From: Helicobacter cetorum
GTDB lineage: Bacteria; Campylobacterota; Campylobacteria; Campylobacterales; DZAY01
NCBI GenBank assembly: GCA_022729735.1
Contig: DZAY01000021.1
Span: forward strand, 1-42,606
DNA length: 42,606 nucleotides
Reading direction: 5' to 3'
Part shown: positions 25,156 through 35,029 of the stretch, in pieces
Layout of the letters: every line of letters begins with the position of its first letter
Position numbering within the stretch: position 1 is the stretch's first letter
Made by a program: the position numbers and the translations under genes
The notes under the pieces: generated by a model
The model's input: only the letters and a program-made list of their open reading frames with translations
Told to the model about the DNA's origin: nothing
The model's database searches: none

Positions 25156-25325
25156 AAAGCTCCTTTAATTTGCTACCGTATATATTTTAGTGTTATTATA
25201 GCATGTCTATTTTTGAGATTTGTTCAACTGTTTTCATCAAAAATAGTTGCTATAAGTAACCTTTTTGTTACAAAGAAATATTACAATTTTGCCATTACTA
25301 AAAACAAAAATAGCAAAGGATTTCT
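25156..25325. promoter_or_regulatory. Divergent promoter region between mod and pstS
   Basis: This 170-base region must carry the mod promoter (minus) and the pst operon promoter (plus). It contains GTAAC (25256-25260) and GTTAC (25267-25271) as an inverted repeat, and TTAC recurs at 25268, 25281 and 25295. These could be binding sites for the PhoB-like regulator encoded downstream, but they do not match a Pho box I know. Confidence 0.4.
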
Positions 25326-26330
25326 ATGTTAAAAAAAGTTAGTGCAACACTTATAGCAACAATCTCTTTGGCAGTAGCAGGTGATAAAATCAATGGTGCT
25401 GGAGCATCATTCCCAGCTCCATTATATTATGATTGGGCTCATAACTACGAGAAAGAGACAGGTAATAAAATCAATTATCAATCAATTGGAAGTGGTGGTG
25501 GAATTAAACAAATTGGTGCAAGAATGGTTGATTTTGGTGCGAGTGATGAGCCACTTGACTCTACAAAATTAGCAAAAGATAAACTTTTACAATTCCCAGC
25601 AGCAATTGGAAGTATTGCAATTGTATATAATATTCCAAATGTAAAAGATGGACAAGTTAAACTAAAAAATGAGATAGTTGCAGAAATTTTTGCAGGAAAA
25701 ATCACAAAATGGAATGACGAAAAAATCGTAGCAGATAACAAAGATGTAAAACTTCCAGATGAGAAAATTACAGTTGTAAGAAGGTCAGATGGTTCAGGCA
25801 CAACTTATAACTTTACAGATTACTTAACAAAAGCAAGTGAGATGTGGAAAGGTTCTATTGGAACTGGTAAAAGTGTTGATTGGCCAGTTGGAATTGGTGG
25901 AAAAGGTAATGAAGGTGTATCAAATCTTGTAAAAGAGACTCCGTTTTCTGTGGGTTATGTAGAGAGTGCATATAAAGAAAAAGAGAATTTATCAGCTGCA
26001 GTTCTAACAACAGCAAGTGGTAAATGGGTTGAAGCAAAAGAAGAAAATTTCAAAGCAGCAGCAGCTTATGCTAAATGGACAGGCGAAGAGCATTTTTATC
26101 AATTACTATCACTTCAACCAGGTGATAACTCATATCCAATCGTAGCAGCTACATTTATTTTGGTTCCACAAGAGAAAGAAAAAACTGAAATGAATAAAAA
26201 AGTTATTCAATTCTTTGATTATGCTTTCAAAAATGGAGATGAAACAGCTAAAAAATTAGGATATATTCCACTTCCAGCTCAAACAAAAGAGATGATTACT
26301 AAATATTGGAAAACTCACTCTATTCAATAA
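25326..26330 (+). CDS. pstS: Phosphate ABC transporter substrate-binding protein
   Basis: The 334-residue periplasmic protein captures phosphate for the PstCAB transporter. A signal peptide (LKKVSATLIATISLAVAG) precedes INGAGASFPAPLYYDWAH. Phosphate-binding segments are GSGGGIKQI, FGASDEPLD and RRSDGSGTTYNFTDYL. It is first in the pst operon, and the hairpin after it probably makes its transcript more abundant than the rest. Standard length and order. Confidence 0.96.
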   Translation: MLKKVSATLIATISLAVAGDKINGAGASFPAPLYYDWAHNYEKETGNKINYQSIGSGGGIKQIGARMVDFGASDEPLDSTKLAKDKLLQFPAAIGSIAIVYNIPNVKDGQVKLKNEIVAEIFAGKITKWNDEKIVADNKDVKLPDEKITVVRRSDGSGTTYNFTDYLTKASEMWKGSIGTGKSVDWPVGIGGKGNEGVSNLVKETPFSVGYVESAYKEKENLSAAVLTTASGKWVEAKEENFKAAAAYAKWTGEEHFYQLLSLQPGDNSYPIVAATFILVPQEKEKTEMNKKVIQFFDYAFKNGDETAKKLGYIPLPAQTKEMITKYWKTHSIQ

Positions 26331-26356
26331 TAAAGCTCCCTTTTGGGAGTTTTTTT
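26331..26356 (+). terminator. Partial terminator / attenuator between pstS and pstC
   Basis: CTCCC (26336-26340) and GGGAG (26345-26349) form a hairpin with a TTTT loop, followed by seven T. It looks like an intrinsic terminator within the operon, which would lower pstC expression relative to pstS. Confidence 0.75.
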
Positions 26357-26380
26357 ACTACAAAATAAGGAATAAATTGT

Positions 26381-27244
26381 ATGGGAAAGAATACTGCAGA
26401 TATTCTATTTGAAAATCTAACTCGATTTTTAGCATTTTTAGTTTTAGTTATACTTGTAGCCGTTTTTGTTGTCCTTTTTATAAACTCAAAACCAGCAATT
26501 GATGCTTTTGGATTTAGCTTTTTGACAGAAGCCAAATGGGCTCCTAATTTAGATATTTTTGGCGGACAACCAGCAATTATAGGTTCTATCTTATCAACGT
26601 TGATTGCTATGGTTATAGCAACTCCAATTGCTATTGGTATAGCTATATTTTTAAGTGAAATTGCTCCTTTTAAACTACGAACTCCATTTGGTGTATCAAT
26701 CGAACTCTTAGCAGCAATCCCATCTGTAATTTATGGTATGTGGGGACTATTCTATTTTGCTCCAATTATTAGAGATATGTTTGGTGGTAATGGTATTGGC
26801 TTGCTAACTGGTGGAATAATTTTGGCAATTATGATTTTGCCTTTTATTGCAGCAATTACAAGAGACTCTATGAATACAACTCCAGATATTTTGAAAGAGT
26901 CAGCTTATGCTTTGGGTGCTACTAAATGGGATGTAATAAAAGATGTAATAATTCCTTATGCAAAAGCGGGAGTGATTGGTTCTGTAATTTTAGCTTTGGG
27001 TAGAGCATTTGGAGAAACAATGGCAGTTACATTTGTTATGGGAAATGTGCATAGAATTCCACACAGCCTAACAGACCCAGCTACAAGTATTCCTGTAACA
27101 TTGGCAAATGAGTTTAATGAAGCTGACCCAAATTCACTTTATTACTCATCACTATTTTTCTTAGCACTTGTTCTATTTGCAATTAGTTTTATTGTGATTG
27201 GTTTTGCTAAGTTCTATTTTCTTAGAAAAGCAAGGAGAAAGTAA
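26381..27244 (+). CDS. pstC: Phosphate ABC transporter permease PstC
   Basis: The 287-residue inner-membrane protein has about six transmembrane helices. The first is RFLAFLVLVILVAVFVVLFI near residues 13-32. The cytoplasmic coupling loop reads SAYALGATKWDVIKDVIIPYAKAG. GMWGLFYFAPII and RAFGETMAVTFVMGN are typical of PstC. It forms the channel with PstA. It follows the pstS hairpin by 24 bases and abuts pstA directly. Confidence 0.95.
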   Translation: MGKNTADILFENLTRFLAFLVLVILVAVFVVLFINSKPAIDAFGFSFLTEAKWAPNLDIFGGQPAIIGSILSTLIAMVIATPIAIGIAIFLSEIAPFKLRTPFGVSIELLAAIPSVIYGMWGLFYFAPIIRDMFGGNGIGLLTGGIILAIMILPFIAAITRDSMNTTPDILKESAYALGATKWDVIKDVIIPYAKAGVIGSVILALGRAFGETMAVTFVMGNVHRIPHSLTDPATSIPVTLANEFNEADPNSLYYSSLFFLALVLFAISFIVIGFAKFYFLRKARRK

Positions 27245-28084
27245 ATGGGTGCTAAAGAGAAAAGAATTGTAATTAATAAAATAATTTTGAGCTTATCAAC
27301 AATTGCAGCAATTGTTGGAATTTTTTTCCTATTTTGGATACTATTTGTGCTATTTTCAAATGGTTTAGAGGCACTGAATATTAATATATTTAGATATGAT
27401 GGAGCTCCTCCAGGATATAGTGAAAGTGGTTTAAGACATGCTATTGTTGGACAATTAATTTTAGCAGTAGGTGCAACGGTAGTTGGAGTTCCTATGGGAA
27501 TTTTGGCAGGAACATATTTATCAGAGTATGAAGGTAACTCTAAAATTGGTAATTTTATTAGAGATATTTCAGATATAATGATGTCAGCTCCATCAATTGT
27601 AATCGGAACTTTCGTATATGCGATTGTTGTGCATCCGATGGGAAATTTTAGTGCATATTCTGGAGTTATAGCTTTGGCAATTATGATGATACCAATAGTG
27701 CTTAGAACAACAGATGATATGCTATCATTAGTTCCATCATCTTTAAGAGAAGCAGCAGTGGCTTTGGGTGCTCCAAAATATAAGATGATAATTCAAGTTG
27801 TATATAGAAGTGCAAAAGTTGGAATATTAACAGGAGTTTTATTATCAATTGCAAGAATAGCGGGGGAGACAGCTCCACTACTATTTACATCATTTAATAA
27901 TAATTTCTTCAATACAAATTTAAATGAGCCAATAGCATCACTTACTGTAACAATGTTTAACTATGCAACAAGTCCTTATGATGATTGGCAAAAGCTTGGT
28001 TGGGCAGCAGCATTTATATTAGCTATATTTGTTTTGAGTTTAAATATTGTTGGAAGATATGTAATTACAAGAAAAAGGAAGTAA
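27245..28084 (+). CDS. pstA: Phosphate ABC transporter permease PstA
   Basis: This 279-residue membrane protein is the second permease. Membrane helices are visible at about 15-38 and later. The coupling segment is [26 protein letters not shown], followed by [18 protein letters not shown], the usual PstA pattern. Its ATG follows the pstC stop with no gap, and pstB begins 1 base after it, so the operon is compact. Confidence 0.95.
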   Translation: MGAKEKRIVINKIILSLSTIAAIVGIFFLFWILFVLFSNGLEALNINIFRYDGAPPGYSESGLRHAIVGQLILAVGATVVGVPMGILAGTYLSEYEGNSKIGNFIRDISDIMMSAPSIVIGTFVYAIVVHPMGNFSAYSGVIALAIMMIPIVLRTTDDMLSLVPSSLREAAVALGAPKYKMIIQVVYRSAKVGILTGVLLSIARIAGETAPLLFTSFNNNFFNTNLNEPIASLTVTMFNYATSPYDDWQKLGWAAAFILAIFVLSLNIVGRYVITRKRK

Positions 28085-28085
28085 T

Positions 28086-28871
28086 GTGGCAACTATTGTA
28101 AAGATGGATGAAAAGATTGAAATTGAGGTTAATAACCTTAATTTCTTTTATGCAGGAACAACGGAGCCAAATTTAAAAAATGTAAATATGCCAATTGCAA
28201 AAGGTAAGGTTACAGCTTTAATTGGGCCAAGTGGTTGTGGTAAAACTACACTGCTTAGATGTTTTAATAGAATTCACGATTTATATGCGGGACATAGATA
28301 TGAGGGTGAAATTCTATTTAATGGTAGAAATATTTTAACAAAAACTGAAGATTTGATAAACTTAAGAGTTCAAATTGGTATGATTTTCCAAAAGCCAACA
28401 GCTTTTCCAATGTCTATTTTTGATAATATTGCTTATGGTTTAAGACTAAAAGGTATAAAAAATAAAACAGAGTTATCAAATAGAGTTGAAATGGCACTAA
28501 AAGGTGCAGCACTTTGGGATGAAGTAAAAGATAGATTGACTAATGATGCAAATGCACTATCAGGTGGTCAGCAACAGAGATTATGTATTGCAAGAGCTGT
28601 CGCAGTTGAGCCAAATACATTGTTATTTGATGAGCCAACAAGTGCATTAGACCCAATTTCGACAGAAGCAGTTGAGCGATTGATTGTAGAATTAAAAGAA
28701 AAAGTTACAATTATTATTGTTACTCATAATATGCAACAAGCAGCAAGGGTTAGTGATTATACAGCATTTATGTATTTAGGAAAGTTGATTGAGCTTGGAA
28801 GAACTGATGAGTTGTTTGTAAATCCAAAAGAGAGATTGACTGAAGAGTATATAACTGGTAAATTTGGTTGA
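28086..28871 (+). CDS. pstB: Phosphate ABC transporter ATP-binding protein PstB
   Basis: The 261-residue ATPase powers phosphate uptake. Walker A is [16 protein letters not shown], the signature is [19 protein letters not shown], Walker B is [12 protein letters not shown], and the H-loop is [14 protein letters not shown]. The start is GTG at 28086, with AAGGA 6 bases upstream; an in-frame ATG six codons later is an alternative. The next gene is phoU. Confidence 0.96.
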   Translation: MATIVKMDEKIEIEVNNLNFFYAGTTEPNLKNVNMPIAKGKVTALIGPSGCGKTTLLRCFNRIHDLYAGHRYEGEILFNGRNILTKTEDLINLRVQIGMIFQKPTAFPMSIFDNIAYGLRLKGIKNKTELSNRVEMALKGAALWDEVKDRLTNDANALSGGQQQRLCIARAVAVEPNTLLFDEPTSALDPISTEAVERLIVELKEKVTIIIVTHNMQQAARVSDYTAFMYLGKLIELGRTDELFVNPKERLTEEYITGKFG

Positions 28872-28883
28872 GAGGAAAAAGAT

Positions 28884-29543
28884 ATGTTACAAACACAAGA
28901 GCATAATATGGATGAAGTTAAAAGTATTCTGAAAACTATTGAGTTAAAAATTTTAGAAGCTTTTAAGGTTGTAAAAGAGGGTTTTATAAGTCGCGATATA
29001 TCGACTTTACAAAGAGTTGCAGGAATTCTTATAGATATTGAAGATTTAGCAAATAGTGCTGATAATAAAGCTATCGTTGTTTTTGCAAGATTTGACCCAA
29101 AAGCATCTGATTTGAGAGAGTTTGCTACGATTTTGAAATCCACAAATGAGCTTGTAAAAATTTCAAATGCAATTAGAAGTTATGCAAGAAAATTGATAGA
29201 GCATATAGAGGTGGGACAAGATTTATCTCATATAGAAATTTATATGCAAAAACTTTTGGAAAGTGCTGGAAAAGCTTTGGATTATGGATTATGTTCTTCA
29301 TATACAGATTGTGATTTAGATTATGATGAGTGTGCAAGACTTGCAAAGGTTGAAGAGAGCAAAAGTGATGAGTTTTATTCAATGACTCTTCAAGATATAT
29401 TTAAACATGATGGAAATTTAAATCAAAATATCTTAAAATTAATCTCTATTGCAAGAAAATTAGAGCGAATAGCAGACCATGCTGTAAATGTTGCATATTT
29501 AAAATTATATGCAAAACATGGTGGAGTAATTAAAACTTTTTAA
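28884..29543 (+). CDS. phoU: Phosphate signalling protein PhoU
   Basis: The 219-residue helical protein links the Pst transporter to the PhoR-like kinase, holding phosphate signalling off when phosphate is ample. It shows the tandem three-helix PhoU layout, with acidic metal-binding segments such as DIEDLANSADNKAIVVFARFDP and ARKLERIADHAVNVAYL. It sits between pstB and the regulator genes, the usual place. It begins 12 bases after pstB. Confidence 0.9.
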   Translation: MLQTQEHNMDEVKSILKTIELKILEAFKVVKEGFISRDISTLQRVAGILIDIEDLANSADNKAIVVFARFDPKASDLREFATILKSTNELVKISNAIRSYARKLIEHIEVGQDLSHIEIYMQKLLESAGKALDYGLCSSYTDCDLDYDECARLAKVEESKSDEFYSMTLQDIFKHDGNLNQNILKLISIARKLERIADHAVNVAYLKLYAKHGGVIKTF

Positions 29544-29552
29544 GGACTTTTT

Positions 29553-30224
29553 ATGAATGGACTTATAGCAATTATCGAAGATGAAGAAGATATGCTTGAG
29601 CTTTTGGAATATAATTTACAAAAAGAGGGGTTTGAAACAGTAGGATTTGTAACCCCAAAAAATATAGAACAACTCTTAAAAGAAGAGCCTGTTGATTTGT
29701 TAATTGTTGATAGAAATCTTCCATATATTGAAGGAAGTGATTTAGTTAGAGATTTACGGGAGAGGGGTTATAGTGTTCCTGTAATATTTGTAACTGCAAA
29801 AGATAGTGAGCAAGATAGAATAAATGGTTTTGTAAAAGGTGGAGATGATTATATTACAAAACCATTTAATATGAGTGAATTAGTTTTGAGAGTAAAAGCA
29901 CTTCTAAAGCGAACAAAAGTATCAGAATTAGATGTAATTCAATATAAAGACATAACAATCAAACCTAAAAGTAGAGAAGTTTTTGTAAATGATGAATCTA
30001 TCGCTCTTACAAAATTGGAGTTTGATTTATTGGTTGAATTTGTAAATAATAGAAATATTGTCTTAACAAGAGATTATCTATTAGAACATGTTTGGCGACA
30101 TGAACATGAATATCAAGATAGAACTGTAAATGTTGCAATTAAGAGACTTAGAGACAAAATCGACCCAGAAAAAAAGAGAGGATATATTAAATCTTCAAGA
30201 GGTGAAGGTTATATTTTTTGCTAA
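29553..30224 (+). CDS. PhoB-like response regulator (OmpR family)
   Basis: The 223-residue regulator has a receiver domain with IIEDEEDM, phospho-acceptor D53 in LLIVDRNLP, the conserved Lys in YITKPF, and a C-terminal OmpR-type winged helix (IALTKLEFDLLVEFV; HEYQDRTVNVAIKRLRDKI). It most likely binds DNA to control the pst operon when phosphate is low. It lies 9 bases after phoU and overlaps the kinase start. In this phylum the equivalent pair is known as PhosR/PhosS; the functional assignment comes from the operon context. Confidence 0.9.
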   Translation: MNGLIAIIEDEEDMLELLEYNLQKEGFETVGFVTPKNIEQLLKEEPVDLLIVDRNLPYIEGSDLVRDLRERGYSVPVIFVTAKDSEQDRINGFVKGGDDYITKPFNMSELVLRVKALLKRTKVSELDVIQYKDITIKPKSREVFVNDESIALTKLEFDLLVEFVNNRNIVLTRDYLLEHVWRHEHEYQDRTVNVAIKRLRDKIDPEKKRGYIKSSRGEGYIFC

Positions 30225-31585
30225 AGCTTCATCAACTCTTTTTTATAACTTTTTTTTTAATCTTCATATTTGCTTTTATAGTATCTGCTATTTCAAGTTA
30301 TGTTTTAATAAATAGTATAAATTCAAAAGAGATTACAAAAGAGTTAAAAAATGTTATTTCAAATGTGGATTATTTAGTTAATAATTCACAACATATTCCA
30401 TTTAATTATATTAAACATAATCAAAAGATAGATGTATTAACTATTGATGGTGAAAGCGAAAATGGATATATTGAGTTTGCAGTTAGAGAAAATATATTAA
30501 ATCGAGTTAAGCGAAATGATTTTAATCCTGATGAGAGTAACTTATATGGAGGAACTTTTAGCACATATCATACACTTATACAAAAGAGTCAATTTAAAGA
30601 AAATTTGATAATTATTGCTTCATTAAATGAAAATGAAAAATTTAGTAAATTTTATCTTTTATGGCTTATAAATGGTACAATTTTTACACTTTCAATTCTA
30701 TTTGCACTATTTATTGCATATTATATAAATAGAGCTGTGAAAAATGAGCTTACAAAAATTACAAACTATTTAATTGATATAGATAACAAAAACTACTCTG
30801 CATCTTTTAGTGGAGCATTTACAAAAGAGTTTAATACTGTGGCTGAACTATTAAATATTTTGTCAAAAAAGTTACAAAAAAGAGATAAACAAAAAAGAAA
30901 ATATGATGCAAAATTAAGATTTATGAATAGACAACGAGAAGATATAATTAGTGCAATTTCACATGAGTTCAAAAATCCAATAGCTGTTATTTTGGGCTAT
31001 ATTCAAACTTTAGTTGATGACCCAAACATGAATGAGAAGTTAAGAGAAAGATTTTTAAATAAAATTGCAACACATGCAAATAAAATATCAAATATGATTG
31101 ATAGAATTTCACTTGCAACAAAGTTAGAAAATAGCGATTTAAGTGCAAAAAAGAGTGATTTTGATATTTATGAGTTAAGTTTAGATGTTGCAAACATGTT
31201 AAAAGTTAAATATAAAAATAGAGAAATTAGTGTAGTTGGTGAGTCAAAAATTGTAAATGCAGACAAAACTATGATAGAAATTGTATTGACAAATTTGGTT
31301 GATAATGCTTTGAAATATTCCAAAAAAGAGGTAATTATAAATGTCAATTCTGAATTTTTAAGTGTTAGAGATTTTGGACTTGGAATTGAAGAGAGTGAAA
31401 TCAAAAACATTACCAAAAAGTTTTATAGAATTAATTCAAATAGTTGGGATAATTCCCTTGGCTTGGGACTTTCATTGGTATCATTTATTTTACAACTTCA
31501 CAATTATGAGTTAAAAATTGAGAGCAAAATAAATAGTGGTTCAGAATTTATAATCTATTTTAATTCCAAACCACAAACAATTTAA
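30218..31585 (+). CDS. PhoR-like sensor histidine kinase
   Basis: The 455-residue kinase starts at a TTG that overlaps the regulator stop. It has two membrane helices (about 7-32 and 146-170) around a periplasmic region, then a linker and HisKA with H249 in AISHEFKNPIAVILGY, and an HATPase domain with NLVDNALKYS, DFGLGI and GLGLSLVSF. It would phosphorylate the adjacent PhoB-like regulator, with PhoU and Pst relaying phosphate status. It ends convergently with the Ppx/GppA gene, overlapping it by four bases. Confidence 0.92.
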   Translation: MLKLHQLFFITFFLIFIFAFIVSAISSYVLINSINSKEITKELKNVISNVDYLVNNSQHIPFNYIKHNQKIDVLTIDGESENGYIEFAVRENILNRVKRNDFNPDESNLYGGTFSTYHTLIQKSQFKENLIIIASLNENEKFSKFYLLWLINGTIFTLSILFALFIAYYINRAVKNELTKITNYLIDIDNKNYSASFSGAFTKEFNTVAELLNILSKKLQKRDKQKRKYDAKLRFMNRQREDIISAISHEFKNPIAVILGYIQTLVDDPNMNEKLRERFLNKIATHANKISNMIDRISLATKLENSDLSAKKSDFDIYELSLDVANMLKVKYKNREISVVGESKIVNADKTMIEIVLTNLVDNALKYSKKEVIINVNSEFLSVRDFGLGIEESEIKNITKKFYRINSNSWDNSLGLGLSLVSFILQLHNYELKIESKINSGSEFIIYFNSKPQTI

Positions 31586-32469
31586 TCAAGGCAATTATAA
31601 ATTGCTAATCCTTCTCTAAGTCCATCATCAATAACGATAGACTCGCTAAATCCACACATCGATAAAACTTCTCTATAAATAATCACTCCAGCAACAATTA
31701 AATCGGCTCTTCCAACTCCAACAAGCTCTTCTCTATGTTCAATATTTAGTTTTAAAAGTAGTTCTAAATAGTAGTTTAAATCCTCTATTTTAAGTTTTGT
31801 TCCTTCCACCAATTTATAGTTATAGTTTTTATAACTTAAACCTTTCTTTATTCCTGCAATTGTTGTTGGTGTTCCTGCTGTTGCTACAAATAGTTCTGGT
31901 TTTAACCTTTTTGTATTTTCTATATACTCTTTTAATGGTTCTAAATCTTTTGAAATATTTGCTTCTATTTTATCTTTTGTCTTATATTTTTGAGCAGTTG
32001 TTACAATTCCAACATTTACACTATGACTATAACTATCTTCACCATCAACCAAAACTAACTCCAAAGAGCCACCACCAATATCAACTATATAGTAAGTTTG
32101 ATTTAAAAAACCGAGTCTTTTCATAGCAAATCTTACGGCTAAAGAGCTAAGAGTTGCTTCTTCTTGTGAATCAATTAATCTAAACTCTATTCCTGTTTTA
32201 AGCTTTAAAGTTTCTAAAACCTCTTTGCCATTATCTGCTATTCTAAAAGCAGCTGTTGCAACTGCTACAAACTTTTCACCATCAAACACTTTTTTAATAT
32301 CCATTATTGCATCTAAGATTCTGCTAACTGCCATTTTATTTATAATTCCACTTTTATAAAGTCCATCAGCACTTTTTACAATTTTTTCATACTCTTTAAC
32401 TCTAACTCCACTTTTACAATCAAATAAAACTGCTCTAATTGTATTTGAACCCAAATCTATCGCTACCAA
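31582..32469 (-). CDS. Ppx/GppA family exopolyphosphatase
   Basis: The 295-residue protein has the ASKHA-fold phosphatase motifs: AIDLGSNTIRAVLFD at the N-terminus, AFRIADNGKEVLE, VDIGGGSLELVLVDGE and ATAGTPTTIAGIKKGL. Family members remove phosphate from polyphosphate or hydrolyse pppGpp. It is shorter than E. coli Ppx, lacking the C-terminal domains, as expected for the short form. The start is TTG with AAGGA 7 bases upstream. Convergent with the PhoR-like kinase gene, it may be functionally tied to phosphate metabolism, but that is inference from position. Confidence 0.88.
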   Translation of the reverse strand: MVAIDLGSNTIRAVLFDCKSGVRVKEYEKIVKSADGLYKSGIINKMAVSRILDAIMDIKKVFDGEKFVAVATAAFRIADNGKEVLETLKLKTGIEFRLIDSQEEATLSSLAVRFAMKRLGFLNQTYYIVDIGGGSLELVLVDGEDSYSHSVNVGIVTTAQKYKTKDKIEANISKDLEPLKEYIENTKRLKPELFVATAGTPTTIAGIKKGLSYKNYNYKLVEGTKLKIEDLNYYLELLLKLNIEHREELVGVGRADLIVAGVIIYREVLSMCGFSESIVIDDGLREGLAIYNCLD

Positions 32470-32496
32470 TTGAAAATCCTTATTTAAAATAGTATT

Positions 32497-32520
32497 ATTT
32501 TAACATTCTAATGTTAAAAT
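32497..32520. promoter_or_regulatory. Perfect 24-bp palindrome between divergent genes
   Basis: Eleven-base arms, ATTTTAACATT and AATGTTAAAAT, are separated by CT. It lies between the Ppx/GppA gene (minus) and the substrate-binding lipoprotein gene (plus), where an operator would be expected. It could also form a small RNA hairpin. The binding protein is unknown. Confidence 0.55.
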
Positions 32521-32549
32521 TGTCAAAGTTAAATATTTGGAGTTATTAA

Positions 32550-33494
32550 ATGAACTTTAAAACTTTTATATTGTTTTTTATTGTTCTATTTTTTGTTGGT
32601 TGTGAGCAAAAAAATGAAGCTCCATTAAAAATTGGCACAAATATATGGATTGGATATGAGCCATTATATATTGCAAGAGAGTTAAACTACTTAAAAAATA
32701 CAAAATTAGTAGAATATAGCTCAACAACAGAAGTTATGTGGGCATTTAGAAACTCTATAATAGATGGTGTTGCAGTTACATTAGATGAAGCTTTGGGGCT
32801 TTTGAATGAAGGTTATGATATGAAAATTGTAATTGTTTGTGATTTTTCAAATGGAGCAGATGCCCTTTTAACAAAGCCAAATATTTTTAGTATAAATGAG
32901 TTAAAAGGTAAAAAAGTTGCTGTTGAAAATAGTGCTTTAGGTGCTTATGTCTTATCTCGTATATTAGATTTACATAACTTAACACCAAATGATATACATA
33001 TTGTAGAATCTCAACACATAGAGCATAAAAAGTTATATTTAGATAACATTGTAGATGCAGTTGTTACATTTGAACCAATTAAAACAGAATTGATTTCAAT
33101 GGGTGCAAGAGAGCTTTTTAACTCAAAAGAGATACCAAATGAGATTGTAGATATATTATGTATTAGAGAAAGTTATTTGAAAGATAATAAAAAAAGTGTA
33201 GAAGATGTAATTCAAGCTTGGTTTATGGGAGTTGATTATATAAAAAATAGTCCAAATGAAGCAATTAATATTATCCAACAAAGAACAAAACTAAGTAAAG
33301 ATGATATTTTAACTGCTTTGAGTGGGATAGATTTTCCAAATAGAGATGAAAATAGAAAACTTGTTTGGAGTGAAAAAGAGTCAATAGTATTAAAGAATTT
33401 AAAAGAGTTAAAAAAAGTTATGATAAATTTAAAACTTATAAATGGTGATATAAATGAAGAAAAACTTATTTTAAAATCTAAGGAACTATTTTGA
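32550..33494 (+). CDS. Substrate-binding lipoprotein (NMT1/THI5-SsuA-like) of a sensor operon
   Basis: The 314-residue protein has a lipobox ending in FVGC (Cys18) and then a two-lobed solute-binding fold of the nitrate/sulfonate/taurine/thiamine-precursor type: KIGTNIWIGYEPLYIARE, WAFRNSIIDGVAVTLDEAL, LKGKKVAVENSALGAYVLSRIL and VDAVVTFEP. Transporter permease or ATPase genes are absent from the window around it. Instead it is followed, with a four-base overlap, by a histidine kinase and a receiver protein. It therefore probably presents its ligand to the kinase rather than to a transporter. Ligand unknown. A GGAG ribosome site precedes the ATG. Confidence 0.85.
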   Translation: MNFKTFILFFIVLFFVGCEQKNEAPLKIGTNIWIGYEPLYIARELNYLKNTKLVEYSSTTEVMWAFRNSIIDGVAVTLDEALGLLNEGYDMKIVIVCDFSNGADALLTKPNIFSINELKGKKVAVENSALGAYVLSRILDLHNLTPNDIHIVESQHIEHKKLYLDNIVDAVVTFEPIKTELISMGARELFNSKEIPNEIVDILCIRESYLKDNKKSVEDVIQAWFMGVDYIKNSPNEAINIIQQRTKLSKDDILTALSGIDFPNRDENRKLVWSEKESIVLKNLKELKKVMINLKLINGDINEEKLILKSKELF

Positions 33495-35029
33495 TATTTA
33501 GACTTCCACTAAAGGTAGTTTTTCCACTTATTATAGTTATTGTTGGTATGTTTATAATATTTATTACAGTTCAATATAATCTACATCATATAAATAGAGA
33601 AATAAAAGCGAGTCAATGTCAAACTATTAGACAGCAATCAGTGGAGTTTCAATCTATTTTAAATATTTTAATTAGAAAACATGATTTTAATAGTATTCAA
33701 CAGATAGTTTCTGCACTAAATTCAAGAGATAGATTAAATTTTGCTTTGGTTATAAATGATAATGGGATAGTGATTGCTTCTTCAAAACTTGGTTATGTAA
33801 GTCGAGATATTTCAACTATTAAAAGTTTAGATTTAAAAATTTTAAAAGAGATAAAAAGCTCTCTTCAAGGTGAAGTAATTGTAAGTAAAAGTGAGATATA
33901 TGCCATATATCCATTAATTTTTGGCACAACAAAAGGTGGAGTTATTCCAGATAAAGTAGGTTTTTTATATTTAGAGTATGATTTAGAAAAGTTATTAAAT
34001 AGTGCAAAAAAAGATGAGTTATATCACACTGCAAATATTTTACTATTTTATGGATTTATATTAATGATATTTATGACTATAATATATTTTATATTCATGG
34101 AAAGAATAAAGAAATTAATAGATATTACAAATAGATTTTCAAAAAGTGATTTTTCTAAAAAATTTGAAAATATTGGAAAAGATGAACTTTCACCACTTAT
34201 GATAAATTTAAATCAAATGGCAGAAGAGTTGATTAGAAGTCAAAATGAGTTAAAAGATTTAAATGATAACTTAAAAGCACAAATAGAGTTTGAGCTTAGA
34301 AAAAATCAAGCAAAAGAGCAGTTGATGTTTCAAAAAAGCAGACAAGTTGCAATGGGAGAGTTGCTTGTAAATATTGCACATCAGTGGCGACAACCATTAA
34401 ATAATATTGGAGCAATTATTCAAAATTTAGAAGACTCATTTAATTATGGAGATATTTCCAAAGAGTCATTAAAAGAAGATGTTATTAGTATTATGGGTGA
34501 GCTTAGATATTTATCAGAAACTATAAATAGATTTTCAAATTATTATCAAAGTAGTAGCGATAAAGAAGAGTTTTTTACACTTAAAAAGGCGATATTTGAA
34601 GCATATAATATGCTTGCTCCAACTCTGCTTGTAAATAATATTCACACAAGAGTTACAGTTGAAGATAAGATACTAATATTTGGTGATAGAGTTGAGTTTG
34701 TGCAAGTATTTTTAAATCTATTTAGCAATGTAAAAGATTTAGCAATAGAGTTAAAGAAACCATTGAATATTGAAATATTTGCAAAATATAATAGGGTTGA
34801 TAACATTATATCTATCCATTTTGCAGACAATGGAGGAGGAATAAAAAAAGATAATTTATCCAAAATTTTTGACCCATATTTTACAACAAAAGATAAATCC
34901 AAAGGTGTAGGACTTGGACTATTTATTGCAAAAAGTATAATAGAACATAAATTTCGTGGTAAAATAAGAGTTAGTAATATTGAAAATGGTGCAGAATTTA
35001 TTATTGAGGTTGAACATGCAAGATATTGA
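33491..35029 (+). CDS. Sensor histidine kinase with HAMP domain
   Basis: The 512-residue kinase starts at TTG (AAGGA 6 bases before it), overlapping the lipoprotein stop. It has a membrane helix at about 8-30, a periplasmic domain to about 180 with a PAS/Cache-like stretch (FALVINDNGIVIASSKLGYV), a second helix at 183-203, HAMP, a coiled coil, HisKA with H297 in NIAHQWRQPLNNIG, and an HATPase domain with FADNGGGI and GVGLGLFIAKSII. HQWRQPL H-boxes are common in this phylum. It is likely activated by the lipoprotein and passes phosphate to the following receiver. Confidence 0.92.
   Translation: MIFRLPLKVVFPLIIVIVGMFIIFITVQYNLHHINREIKASQCQTIRQQSVEFQSILNILIRKHDFNSIQQIVSALNSRDRLNFALVINDNGIVIASSKLGYVSRDISTIKSLDLKILKEIKSSLQGEVIVSKSEIYAIYPLIFGTTKGGVIPDKVGFLYLEYDLEKLLNSAKKDELYHTANILLFYGFILMIFMTIIYFIFMERIKKLIDITNRFSKSDFSKKFENIGKDELSPLMINLNQMAEELIRSQNELKDLNDNLKAQIEFELRKNQAKEQLMFQKSRQVAMGELLVNIAHQWRQPLNNIGAIIQNLEDSFNYGDISKESLKEDVISIMGELRYLSETINRFSNYYQSSSDKEEFFTLKKAIFEAYNMLAPTLLVNNIHTRVTVEDKILIFGDRVEFVQVFLNLFSNVKDLAIELKKPLNIEIFAKYNRVDNIISIHFADNGGGIKKDNLSKIFDPYFTTKDKSKGVGLGLFIAKSIIEHKFRGKIRVSNIENGAEFIIEVEHARY

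Noticed and set aside
30130-30315. Short plus-strand frame across the regulator/kinase junction
   Set aside because: Out of frame with two well-supported genes and without a recognisable product.
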